From Spirochaetaceae bacterium (lineage in GTDB: Bacteria > Spirochaetota > Spirochaetia > Treponematales > Breznakiellaceae): DNA of 11,001 nt. Position 1 is the first letter of the stretch, and the number at the start of each line of letters is the position of its first letter. The notes below the pieces were generated by a model. The model had not been told where the DNA came from. It saw only the letters and a list, made by a program, of their open reading frames with translations, and did no database searches. Where the stretch lies: positions 1 through 11,001 of the forward strand of contig JAIRMO010000140.1 of assembly GCA_031258625.1 (NCBI GenBank), given 5' to 3'. The translations under genes were made by a program, and so were the position numbers. This document shows positions 1 through 6,352 of the stretch, one piece after another.

Positions 1-41
1 CGGGGGTCCGGGATCTGGGCAAGTTCGCTTCGTATGTCCAT
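1..41 (-). CDS. 5' end of an unidentified protein gene (partial)
   Basis: An ATG at 41-39 (minus strand) opens a frame that stays open to the left edge and reads MDIRSELAQIPDP. A strong ribosome binding site, GGAGGGG (52-46), sits 4 bases before the start, which is the main reason to call a gene from so short a piece. It is divergent from rpmB, with about 200 bp between. Thirteen residues are too few to assign a family. The start context looks genuine; the function is unknown. Confidence 0.55.
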   Translation of the reverse strand, partial: MDIRSELAQIPDP

Positions 42-132
42 TTTTCCCCTCCATCCCGTCCCTATCGGCTTTTTTCTTTTTTTCTTGAGAGGTTTTATAA
101 TGCGGTTGCCCTGTGGACCCCCTATACTCGCC

Positions 133-161
133 TTGATCTTATTTTTGGTTTTTGATATGAT
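133..161 (+). promoter_or_regulatory. Sigma-70-type promoter of rpmB
   Basis: TTGATC (133-138), a 17-base spacer, then TATGAT (156-161) matches the housekeeping consensus at 4/6 and 5/6 positions. Transcription would start near 168, giving a leader of about 80 bases before rpmB. A perfect TATAAT at 96-101 lies upstream but has no matching -35 box at the right distance, so it is less likely. Confidence 0.6.
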
Positions 162-167
162 ATGGAG

Positions 168-246
168 AATCTTTTTCAAAACCCGGTCGAATTTGAGACC
201 GATTGAATTATTTTTCTCTAAAGAATAGTTATAAGGAAGGTTGATT
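168..246 (+). promoter_or_regulatory. rpmB leader with small hairpin and ribosome binding site
   Basis: The predicted untranslated leader is AT-rich. It holds a short inverted repeat, CGGTC (184-188) with GACCG (197-201), and a strong ribosome binding site AAGGAAGG (233-240) 6 bases before the ATG at 247. This spacing favours the ATG over a TTG at 241, which would directly abut the site. No known ribosomal-protein autoregulatory structure is recognised. Confidence 0.5.
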
Positions 247-438
247 ATGTCCCGGATCTGCGATATATGCGGAAAACATACGATCACCGGTAATTCGGTA
301 AGCCACGCGAAAAACCATACCCGCCGTACCTGGAAGCCCAATCTGAAAAAGGTAAAGACCGAAATTCAGGGGACCACCGTCACCCTCAAGATCTGTACCC
401 GGTGCCTTAAAAGCGATTTTATCACCAAAAAGGTCTAG
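247..438 (+). CDS. rpmB: 50S ribosomal protein L28, zinc-ribbon form
   Basis: This is the 63-residue L28 protein of the large ribosomal subunit. The opening SRICDICGK, the central [16 protein letters not shown] segment and the closing CTRCLK are diagnostic of the family, and the length is normal. Two CxxC pairs (Cys5/Cys8 and Cys50/Cys53) mark the zinc-binding C+ form of L28, as opposed to the cysteine-free form some bacteria switch to under zinc shortage. The start is set by the ribosome binding site 6 bases upstream. The gene stands alone and is transcribed toward the hydrolase gene; its TAG stop (436-438) overlaps that gene's stop in a shared CTAG, so no separate terminator fits between them. 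The identification is close to certain. Confidence 0.97.
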   Translation: MSRICDICGKHTITGNSVSHAKNHTRRTWKPNLKKVKTEIQGTTVTLKICTRCLKSDFITKKV

Positions 439-1238
439 GGCGCCAATTCCTGGCCGTCATAGGCCGGTCCCATGGTCCCCCGGGCGCCTGTTTTCTTTTG
501 AAAGGCCCGGCAAGAATCCTCAATATCCCGGTGGGAATGTTCATGGCAGATATGGATGAGGCGGGTCTGTTTTGCCCCCAGGGTCCGGGCTGTGTCCAGG
601 GCCTGGTCAAAGGTAAAATGGGTTTCGTGGGGCCTGGCCCTGAGGCCCCCGATAAAAAGGACCGCCGGGCCGCGGATAAGGTCCAGGGATTCCTGGGGGA
701 TGCCGCTCAGGTCGGTAAGGTAGACCGCCGGGCCGCCGGTTTTTCCCGAGGGGCTTATTTTCCAGCCCAGGATGTCCAGGATCCCGTGTCTGACCGGTAC
801 GGGGGTAAAGGTAAGGCCCCCTATTCGGACCGGGTCCCCGGCGGCCCTCAGGGTGATCCGGGGTTTTCCTCCCCCCTGTTGGGTCTGTTTAAATATATAG
901 GAGAACCGTTCCCGTAATTCCTCCAGGGTTTGGGGATTCCCGTAAACCGGGATGGGCCGTTCATAACAAAGGGGCCGGAGGTCATCCAGCCCGTGGACAT
1001 GGTCCACGTGGGCGTGGGTGAGGAAGAGGGCATCCAGCCTGGTTATCCCCGCTCGGATCGCCTGGAGCCGGAATTCCGGCCCCGCGTCAATCACCGCCCG
1101 TTCCCCCCCGGCCCCTTCGATATACAGGGAGGACCGCATCCGTTTGTCCCGGGGATCACCGGAACGGCACACCGGACAGTCGCAGCCGACCACCGGAATA
1201 CCGTGGGAGGTGCCTGACCCGAGTACAATCAGCTTCAT
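435..1238 (-). CDS. Metallo-beta-lactamase-fold hydrolase, PhnP-like
   Basis: This is a 267-residue single-domain metallohydrolase. The N-terminus [19 protein letters not shown] with a cysteine cluster (Cys19, Cys21, Cys24) is typical of the PhnP/phosphodiesterase branch of the fold. The metal-binding motif HAHVDH is at 75-80, followed by His151, Asp176 (YLTD) and His229/His232 (IHICHE), so the di-metal site looks complete. In relatives as I recall them, the strand before RxRPHxTHF usually reads as DALR; here it is GGLR (Gly197-Gly198), a possible change near the active site. Family members cleave phosphodiester bonds such as cyclic phosphates, but without phn genes nearby the substrate is unknown. 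No ribosome binding site is evident before the ATG, and a -10-like CATACT lies 6 bases upstream, suggesting a leaderless message. Confidence 0.88.
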   Translation of the reverse strand: MKLIVLGSGTSHGIPVVGCDCPVCRSGDPRDKRMRSSLYIEGAGGERAVIDAGPEFRLQAIRAGITRLDALFLTHAHVDHVHGLDDLRPLCYERPIPVYGNPQTLEELRERFSYIFKQTQQGGGKPRITLRAAGDPVRIGGLTFTPVPVRHGILDILGWKISPSGKTGGPAVYLTDLSGIPQESLDLIRGPAVLFIGGLRARPHETHFTFDQALDTARTLGAKQTRLIHICHEHSHRDIEDSCRAFQKKTGARGTMGPAYDGQELAP

Positions 1239-1244
1239 GGGGAT

Positions 1245-1250
1245 AGTATG
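1245..1250 (-). promoter_or_regulatory. Possible -10 box of the hydrolase gene
   Basis: On the minus strand CATACT ends 6 bases before the ATG of the hydrolase gene, the same spacing as at galE. No good -35 hexamer is present 16 to 18 bases upstream (the best is TATGCA), so the call rests on the -10 match, the spacing and the lack of a ribosome binding site. Confidence 0.3.
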
Positions 1251-1315
1251 ACCGGAACGGGGACGGCTGCATAGCCGGAGGAAGCCGCCGCGGATACTTT
1301 CCCCGCCCGCCGGCC

Positions 1316-1344
1316 TTGCGAGAGAGCCCGGAAGGGGGTATCCT
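1316..1344 (+). promoter_or_regulatory. Candidate promoter of the 1351 gene
   Basis: TTGCGA (1316-1321), a 17-base spacer and TATCCT (1339-1344) match the consensus at 4/6 and 4/6. Transcription starting 7 bases after the -10 box would begin exactly at the ATG at 1351. A purine-rich GGAAGGGGG (1330-1338) overlaps the spacer and could instead be a poorly spaced ribosome binding site, 12 bases from the start, if transcription begins further upstream. Confidence 0.4.
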
Positions 1345-1350
1345 TAAACC

Positions 1351-1911
1351 ATGGCAGATCCGGAGTTGGTGCGGGTAATGGATTATATTTTAAACCGCTG
1401 CGATGAGAAGGCTATTGAAGCGGTGTCCGCCGCGGTGGTCAGGCGGCGCCGGGATTTGGCCCTTTTTGGGGGGGTGCGGAATCTGCCGGATCCCCAAAAA
1501 CTCGCCCGGGACCTCTCCGCCCGGATTAATACCGGGGCCGACATCCGGGGCCTTAAGGACACCGTCCGGTCCCTGGCGGCGCGGATCATCCGGCAGGAGG
1601 CGCCGGAGCTGGGGGACGAACAGGTAGCGGAACTCCTCGGGGAGTGGATCCCCGGGGAGGGAACCGGGGAAGCGCTTCCCCGGGATCTTCTTGCCGCCAT
1701 GGTGGAGCAGTTTATTGCCTTTTCCCTGGGGCGGATGGACAAAAAAGAAGACCGGGAACTCCGGGCCGAGATGGGTCCCTGGCCCGGCCGGTATTGGAAG
1801 ACCTTCCCCCCGGTGATCCGCCGGATTATTACCGGCTTCCTGAAAGGGGAGATGGCCGAGGGGGAGTTTAAGGCCCAAATAGGGACCGCCCTGGATCTGG
1901 GCGCCCCCTAA
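1351..1911 (+). CDS. Hypothetical protein, 186 aa, soluble and helical
   Basis: I do not recognise this protein. It reads as a coherent, charged, mostly helical cytoplasmic protein with no signal peptide, membrane segment, cysteine cluster or nucleotide-binding motif. Notable parts are a basic run VVRRRRD (29-35), a glycine turn LFGG followed by a PDP segment, and a tryptophan- and proline-rich stretch near residues 142-155 before a C-terminal helical part. The ATG at 1351 is the first start after the divergent promoter region. Its stop is only 15 bases from the stop of potD, so the two are convergent with no room for a hairpin terminator. The frames opposite it are also long, but they read as low-complexity shadows of a high-GC gene. 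That it is a gene is likely; the function is unknown. Confidence 0.72.
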   Translation: MADPELVRVMDYILNRCDEKAIEAVSAAVVRRRRDLALFGGVRNLPDPQKLARDLSARINTGADIRGLKDTVRSLAARIIRQEAPELGDEQVAELLGEWIPGEGTGEALPRDLLAAMVEQFIAFSLGRMDKKEDRELRAEMGPWPGRYWKTFPPVIRRIITGFLKGEMAEGEFKAQIGTALDLGAP

Positions 1912-1926
1912 GGTTGGCCCCTCCGG

Positions 1927-3012
1927 TTATTCTCCGATACGGATCGAGTCGAACCAGGCGGTGTTGTACAGATCCAGGGTTTCCCCCAAGTCGTCCTTCA
2001 GCTCGGTCCTGAGGAGTTCCTCGGCGCTGTAGTAGGGTTCCACGGCCTTAAGCTGCCGGGCGGGGACGTTAACCGTGGCGGGGAAGCCGAAATAATCGGT
2101 GAATTCCGCATAGATATCCGGCCGGTGGATAAAATCGATGAACTTGTGGGCCAGGTCGATATTTTTAGCGCCCTTCAATATACACATGCTGTCGATATAG
2201 GCGGGACCTCCTTCGGGGGGTATAAAGAAGACGGTGGTTGCTTTCTGCGCTTCGGAAATTTCTTCGTACACCATTTCCGCGTATCCCTGGATGACCCAAA
2301 AATCCCCGTTGGCAAAGCCCTTGCCCGGGGCTTCGGCGTCGAATTTGACCAGGTTCGGCTTCCAGGTATGGTTAATAAGGTTTTTCGCGGCTTCAATTTC
2401 AGCGGGATCTTTGGAATTTACCGAATGACCGAGGAAGACCAGGGCGTCTCCCATAACTTCCCGCATATCGTCCAGCATGGTCATCCGGCCCCGGAGATCG
2501 GTCCTGCCGAAAATGGACCAACTCCGATCAAAATTGGGGATCCGCTCGGTATTTACCGCGATCCCCGCGGCGCCGAAGTAATAGGGTACGCTGTACTCCA
2601 TGGCGGGGTCGTAGGTGGTTTTTTCCAGTACCAGGGGGTCGATGTTGCCGATGTTGGAGAGCTTGGATTTGTCGATCCGCTCAAACATACCCTGCTTTAT
2701 CATGATGGAAACATAGTCCCCGGAGGGGAAAACGATATCGTATCCGCTGCCCCCGGCTTGGATATGGGCATACATGGTTTCGTTGGAGTCGTATTCGTCG
2801 AATATGATGGTAACGCCGTACTCCTTTTCAAACTTTTCCCGTATTGAAAGGGGGACATAATAGGTCCAGCAATAGACGTTCAACCGACTTGATTCGGTAA
2901 CGGCGGCGCCGGAATCCGCCGGTTTTTTCGCGCAGCCGCTGAGGACGGTCAGCGCGGCGAGGGTAAGCAAAACCGCGGACAGGGCCGCGGCTGCTACAGG
3001 TATTTTCTTCAT
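1927..3012 (-). CDS. potD: Spermidine/putrescine-binding lipoprotein PotD
   Basis: This is the extracytoplasmic substrate-binding component of the polyamine ABC transporter, 361 residues. A basic start and hydrophobic stretch lead to the lipobox LSGC (24-27), so the protein should be lipid-anchored at Cys27. The body aligns by eye with E. coli PotD throughout: CWTYYVP (48-54), YDSNETMYA (74-82), the hinge region and DDMREV (181-186). The acidic residues that bind amines, Asp182, Glu185 and Asp274, are kept, but several aromatic pocket residues differ (see findings). AGGAGG lies 5 bases before the ATG, much stronger than the sites of potB and potC, which fits the excess of binding protein needed over permease. 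It is last in the potABCD order, 120 bp after potC. Confidence 0.93.
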   Translation of the reverse strand: MKKIPVAAAALSAVLLTLAALTVLSGCAKKPADSGAAVTESSRLNVYCWTYYVPLSIREKFEKEYGVTIIFDEYDSNETMYAHIQAGGSGYDIVFPSGDYVSIMIKQGMFERIDKSKLSNIGNIDPLVLEKTTYDPAMEYSVPYYFGAAGIAVNTERIPNFDRSWSIFGRTDLRGRMTMLDDMREVMGDALVFLGHSVNSKDPAEIEAAKNLINHTWKPNLVKFDAEAPGKGFANGDFWVIQGYAEMVYEEISEAQKATTVFFIPPEGGPAYIDSMCILKGAKNIDLAHKFIDFIHRPDIYAEFTDYFGFPATVNVPARQLKAVEPYYSAEELLRTELKDDLGETLDLYNTAWFDSIRIGE

Positions 3013-3017
3013 CTTTT

Positions 3018-3122
3018 CCTCCTGGCGTTGAAGTTTATATGGTTTTGTTCAACACCCCTTAAAATAAAGACCCATACAGGCCTCTTTTTAACCACGGGAT
3101 CTCCAAAATTCGATGTTTTGGA
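3018..3122 (-). promoter_or_regulatory. potC-potD intercistronic region: stem-loop and strong ribosome binding site
   Basis: Reading on the minus strand, a perfect 7-bp stem TCCAAAA/TTTTGGA with a 7-base loop (3122-3102) lies just after potC. It is not followed by a T run, so it looks more like an mRNA-stabilising or processing hairpin than a terminator. A second small inverted repeat, GTTGAA/TTCAAC (3027-3053), precedes the AGGAGG site (3023-3018) of potD. No convincing internal promoter is seen. Confidence 0.45.
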
Positions 3123-3132
3123 AGGACCTCTT

Positions 3133-4002
3133 CTATTTTGCCGCGATATATTTCAGAAAATTCCTGAGTAAATAAGTAAGAGATACGGTTCCCAGGATCA
3201 TCACCACCGACAGGGCGTTTATCACCGGAGACACCCCAAACCGGATGGCCGAATAAATATAAATAGGCAGGGTCGAGGAGCCGGGGCCGGAGACAAAGGA
3301 GGTAATCACAAAATCCTCCAGGGATATGGTGATGGCCGTGAGAAAGCCCGATACGATGCCGGGCATACAGATGGGTATGGTCACCTTAAAGAGGGTCTGC
3401 GTTTCGCTGGCCCCCAGGTCATGGGCCGCCTCGATGATGGAAAAATCGAATTCGTCCAGCCGGGCCATCACCATGAGGAACACAAAGGGCAGGTTAAAGG
3501 TGGTATGGGCGATAAAGATGGTGATGAGCCCCAGTTGGATCTTGACCCCCGCAAAAAACAGGGAAAGGGACACCCCGATGATGATTTCCGGGAGGATCAT
3601 GGGCATAAAGGAGATGACCTGTATGTAATTCCGCAGTTTAAAGCGGTACCAGTTGACCCCGATGGCGCCGGCGGTTCCCAAAACGGTGGCGGTAGCGGCG
3701 GAGCTGAGGGCCACAAAGGCGCTGTTCCAAAAGGCCCGCCACAGGTCCCGGGAACGGAAAAAAAGCTGTTCATACCAAACCAGGGAAAAGCCCGTCCAGT
3801 TCATGCCTTTGGAGGAGTTAAAGGAATAGAGGATCAGGACCATGAGGGGGAGGAACAGGAACACAATGGTGGCGATAAAGATCGTCTGGGAAAAGGAAAA
3901 ATGCTTCCGATAGGCCCGTTTTGCGTGCCGGGCCGCCTCCCCCTGGGAGCTTCCCGTCCGCAGGGAGGTAATGATGTTGTGAACCAGGCTTTTACCGTTC
4001 AA
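3133..4002 (-). CDS. potC: Spermidine/putrescine ABC transporter permease PotC
   Basis: This is the second inner-membrane permease of the polyamine importer, 289 residues. The first membrane segment is near 38-61, with several more hydrophobic segments to the C-terminus. The EAA loop that docks onto PotA is at 191 onward (EAAHDLGASETQTLFKVTIP). The predicted start is TTG at 4002-4000, overlapping the TGA of potB in TTGA; the next ATG is residue 67, inside the conserved protein, so the TTG is probably used through translational coupling. This gives a basic cytoplasmic extension of about 35 residues (SLRTGSSQGEAARHAKRAYRK) compared with E. coli PotC. The ribosome binding site is only a G-rich stretch. 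The family is certain; the exact start is less so. Confidence 0.93.
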   Translation of the reverse strand: MNGKSLVHNIITSLRTGSSQGEAARHAKRAYRKHFSFSQTIFIATIVFLFLPLMVLILYSFNSSKGMNWTGFSLVWYEQLFFRSRDLWRAFWNSAFVALSSAATATVLGTAGAIGVNWYRFKLRNYIQVISFMPMILPEIIIGVSLSLFFAGVKIQLGLITIFIAHTTFNLPFVFLMVMARLDEFDFSIIEAAHDLGASETQTLFKVTIPICMPGIVSGFLTAITISLEDFVITSFVSGPGSSTLPIYIYSAIRFGVSPVINALSVVMILGTVSLTYLLRNFLKYIAAK

Positions 4003-4907
4003 TTACCTGCCCCCTTGGGATCATGAAAGGTTTCCCCCTTGGCATCGGCGGTCCGCTGGGCGTCCCGGCGCTGGAGGTTCATCATGAGGAGGACCCCCGC
4101 GGTGGTAACCGCCGTCAGCACCATGGAAAAGGCCGATGCCAGGGGCCAGTTCCGGGACTTGGTAAGCTGATCGGCGATGACATTCCCCAGCATATAGGAG
4201 TCCTTGCCCCCCACCAGGAGGGGTACCGCATAGGCCCCAAAGATGGGGATGAAGGAGAAAAGCACCGCGGTGTATATGCCGCTCCTGATATTGGGAAGCA
4301 GCACCATCACCACGGCCCGGGGCTTGGTCGCCCCCAGATCCCGGGCCGCTTCCAGCAGGGAAAAATCAAACTTATCGATGGTGGAAAAGAGGGGCAGGAT
4401 CGCGTAGGGCAGATACATATAAACCAGCACCAGGATCACGACCTTCTGATTGTAAAGGAAGTGAATATAATCGTCGATCAGCCCGATCCGCATTAAAAAT
4501 TCATTTAAAAAACCGTTGTTCCCCAAAATATTCATCCAGGCAAATACCCGGATCAGGAAATTTGTCCAAAAGGGGACAATGATGAGGAGGAGCAGCAGGG
4601 TCTGATGTTTACTCCGGGCCATAAAATAACCGCAGGGCAGGGCGATGAGGATCGTTATCACCGTGGCCGCCAGGGAGGTGATCAGGGTACGGACGGTGAT
4701 AATAACAAAGTTCGGATTCCCCAGGCTTTGATAGGCGGCCAGGGAAAATTCCAACTCCACCCCGCCGTAAAGTCCCTTTTTCAGGAAACTGTACGCCACG
4801 ATGATGATGAGGGGGATGAGAAAAAAGATCGTAAACCACAGGGCCATGGGGCCGGAATAGAGGAGGCCGTAATTCCCTTTTCCGCCGGGGCCGGTTTTGG
4901 CCTTCAC
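3999..4907 (-). CDS. potB: Spermidine/putrescine ABC transporter permease PotB
   Basis: This is the first inner-membrane permease of the polyamine importer, 302 residues with about six membrane segments (near 14-42, 68-95, 103-128, 155-177, 211-233 and 256-278). The cytoplasmic EAA loop reads EAARDLGATKPRAVVMVLLP (186-205) and contacts the ATPase. The start is GTG at 4907-4905, overlapping the potA stop in GTGA; the stop overlaps the potC start in TTGA, so all three proteins are probably translated in a coupled way. No clear ribosome binding site precedes it; the upstream sequence is instead a GC-rich palindrome within the end of potA. The C-terminal 25 residues after the last membrane segment are charged and not obviously conserved. 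Confidence 0.94.
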   Translation of the reverse strand: MKAKTGPGGKGNYGLLYSGPMALWFTIFFLIPLIIIVAYSFLKKGLYGGVELEFSLAAYQSLGNPNFVIITVRTLITSLAATVITILIALPCGYFMARSKHQTLLLLLIIVPFWTNFLIRVFAWMNILGNNGFLNEFLMRIGLIDDYIHFLYNQKVVILVLVYMYLPYAILPLFSTIDKFDFSLLEAARDLGATKPRAVVMVLLPNIRSGIYTAVLFSFIPIFGAYAVPLLVGGKDSYMLGNVIADQLTKSRNWPLASAFSMVLTAVTTAGVLLMMNLQRRDAQRTADAKGETFHDPKGAGN

Positions 4908-6085
4908 GGTTCTCGCGCCCCCGGGCCGGCCGGCCCCGGACGACCGGAACGGTCCCCACCGTTCTTAACCCCAACGATATAGCCGTCGTTGGCGCTCCAG
5001 GACAGGTACACCGAGTCCTTCCACACAATGTCGGGGCCTTCGTCGGAGTATTTGGCGTGCTGTTTAATCACCCGTACCAGGACCTTTTCCTGGGTTTTGA
5101 CGTAGAATTTGGTCTGGAACCCCGAATAGATGGGCTCGTCCACCGTACCCTGAAACAGGTTGATATCCTCCCGTTTGGTCGCGGGTTTTTCCTTGGAAAT
5201 CAGGATCTTTTCCGGCCGGATGGTGAAAATAACCTGCTGTCCGGGCCGGATCTCGTCCACGGTGGTTACCTTGATATTCCCCAGCTCGGGGATAAACAAA
5301 TAGGCCATGTATTCCGGATCGGGCCGGTCGAGTTTTTCCACCGAGGTAACCGATGCGTCAAAGAGGTTGGTCTCGCCGATAAACCGGGCCACAAAGTCCG
5401 TGGCGGGGCTTTCATAGATGTCGTGGGGGGTTCCCACCTGCAAAACATTTCCCTGGTTCATCACCGCGATCCGGTCGGATACCGACAGGGCCTCCTGCTG
5501 ATCGTGGGTAACGTAAATAAAGGTGATCCCGATCTTGTCGTGGATCTGGTCCAGCTCAATGAGCATATGCTGCCGCAATTTGGCGTCCAGGGCGGAAAGG
5601 GGTTCGTCCAGCAGCAGTACCCGGGGTTCGTTGATCAGGGCCCGGGCAATGGCGACCCGCTGTTTTTGGCCCCCCGAAAGCTGGCTCGGTTTTTTGTGGG
5701 CGTGGCCTTCCAACTGGACCAATTTAAGATATTCGGTAACCCGGGAATTAACCTCGTTTTTTTGAAGCTTTTTTAACCGCAGGGAAAAGGCAACGTTTTC
5801 AAAAACCGTCAGATGGGGAAACAGGGCATAATTCTGAAAAACCGTATTCGCCTGCCGGCGGTTAGGGGGCAGGGGAAGGACATCGGCGCCGTCAAAAGTA
5901 ATAACCCCCGCATCGGGGGTTTCAAATCCCGCGATGATCCGCAGCAGGGTGGTCTTACCGCACCCTGAAGGCCCCAGGAGAGAAAAAAATTCCCCCTTTT
6001 GTATCTCGAGGTTCACCGCATTCAAGACCATAAAATCGCCAAAGGACTTGGAAATCTCCTTGATGCCAACATCGCTCCCTTTCAA
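4904..6085 (-). CDS. potA: Spermidine/putrescine ABC transporter ATPase PotA
   Basis: This is the ATP-hydrolysing subunit driving polyamine import, 393 residues. All ABC motifs are present: Walker A GPSGCGKTT (38-46), Q-loop Gln84, signature LSGGQ (136-140), Walker B LLLDEP (157-162), D-loop SALD (164-167) and switch His194. The C-terminal part (about 235-372) is the beta-rich regulatory TOBE-type domain of the family. The start is TTG at 6085-6083: an in-frame stop lies upstream and no ATG, GTG or other TTG comes between, and AAGGAG (6096-6091) is 5 bases away. The last 18 or so residues (GGDRSGRPGPAGPGAREP) are a low-complexity tail encoded by palindromic DNA and look like an added extension. 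It is the first gene of the operon. Confidence 0.95.
   Translation of the reverse strand: MKGSDVGIKEISKSFGDFMVLNAVNLEIQKGEFFSLLGPSGCGKTTLLRIIAGFETPDAGVITFDGADVLPLPPNRRQANTVFQNYALFPHLTVFENVAFSLRLKKLQKNEVNSRVTEYLKLVQLEGHAHKKPSQLSGGQKQRVAIARALINEPRVLLLDEPLSALDAKLRQHMLIELDQIHDKIGITFIYVTHDQQEALSVSDRIAVMNQGNVLQVGTPHDIYESPATDFVARFIGETNLFDASVTSVEKLDRPDPEYMAYLFIPELGNIKVTTVDEIRPGQQVIFTIRPEKILISKEKPATKREDINLFQGTVDEPIYSGFQTKFYVKTQEKVLVRVIKQHAKYSDEGPDIVWKDSVYLSWSANDGYIVGVKNGGDRSGRPGPAGPGAREP
4923..4964 (-). repeat. Two palindromes within the 3' end of potA
   Basis: A perfect 7-bp stem GAACGGT/ACCGTTC with a 4-base loop (4947-4964) and a perfect 14-bp palindrome GGGCCGGCCGGCCC (4923-4936) lie side by side in the last codons of potA, just before the potB start at 4907. 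They encode the odd Gly/Pro/Arg-rich tail of PotA. They could alter ribosome passage into potB or be the remains of an inserted repeat. Confidence 0.6.
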
Positions 6086-6210
6086 CCCTGCTCCTTCAAC
6101 CTCCCTTCCGGTACATCTCCCATAAAAACCAGACCTATAAAGGGGCCGGTTTCAGAACTGAAATTTTAAAACCGCCGCTCTTTAAATTCTATGTTTTTAT
6201 TCTAAAGGGT

Positions 6211-6239
6211 ACAATGCGTATTTTATGATTTGTTGTCAA
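6211..6239 (-). promoter_or_regulatory. Candidate promoter of the pot operon
   Basis: A perfect TTGACA (6239-6234, minus strand) is followed after 17 bases by CATTGT (6216-6211), a poor -10 box at 3/6. An alternative is TTGTAC with TAGAAT 18 bases further on, nearer the gene. The TTGACA is embedded in a small palindrome GTTGTCAAC (6232-6240), which might be an operator half. The leader to potA would be about 120 bases. The region is AT-rich, in contrast to the flanking genes. Confidence 0.35.
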
Positions 6240-6287
6240 CCGGTTTATAAAACAAAAAAAGAAAAAATGCACCGCTTCTTAAACCGG
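6240..6287. repeat. 8-bp inverted repeat flanking the A/T tract upstream of pot
   Basis: CCGGTTTA (6240-6247) and TAAACCGG (6280-6287) form an 8-bp inverted repeat 32 bases apart, enclosing the A/T-rich tract. CCGGTTT also occurs at 6146-6152, inside the presumed pot leader. This could be a repeated binding site for a regulator or part of a terminator structure. Confidence 0.4.
6252..6287 (-). terminator. Weak intrinsic terminator after the galE-M20 operon
   Basis: On the minus strand an interrupted stem, CCG-g-TT/AA-g-CGG with a 4-base loop (6287-6272), is followed by a long T tract of two runs (6268-6252). The stem is short, but the T tract and position, 66 bases past the peptidase stop and before the pot promoter region, fit a terminator separating the two operons. 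Confidence 0.4.
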
Positions 6288-6352
6288 CAATTTAGGGAGA
6301 AATTATGAAAAAAGAGGTTCGGGGATGCCCTGATATAGGGGACATTTCCTTT

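Noticed and set aside
96..101. A perfect TATAAT upstream of rpmB
   Set aside because: No -35 box at 16-18 bases upstream; the pair TTGATC/TATGAT closer to the gene is a better promoter.
34..228. A 64-codon + strand frame upstream of rpmB
   Set aside because: It covers the rpmB promoter and leader, has no ribosome binding site, overlaps the start of the divergent gene, and its sequence is typical of translated AT-rich non-coding DNA.
6096..6116. A six-codon minus-strand mini-frame (MYRKGG) just before potA, considered as an upstream regulatory peptide
   Set aside because: Its GGGAG touches the ATG, too close to serve as a ribosome binding site, and nothing else supports translation. Such short frames are frequent by chance.
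6320..6352. CCCT/AGGG hairpin after the peptidase stop, considered as its terminator
   Set aside because: The stem is only 4 bp with a bulge and the T run on the minus strand begins about 10 bases later; the structure at 6252-6287 is a better candidate.
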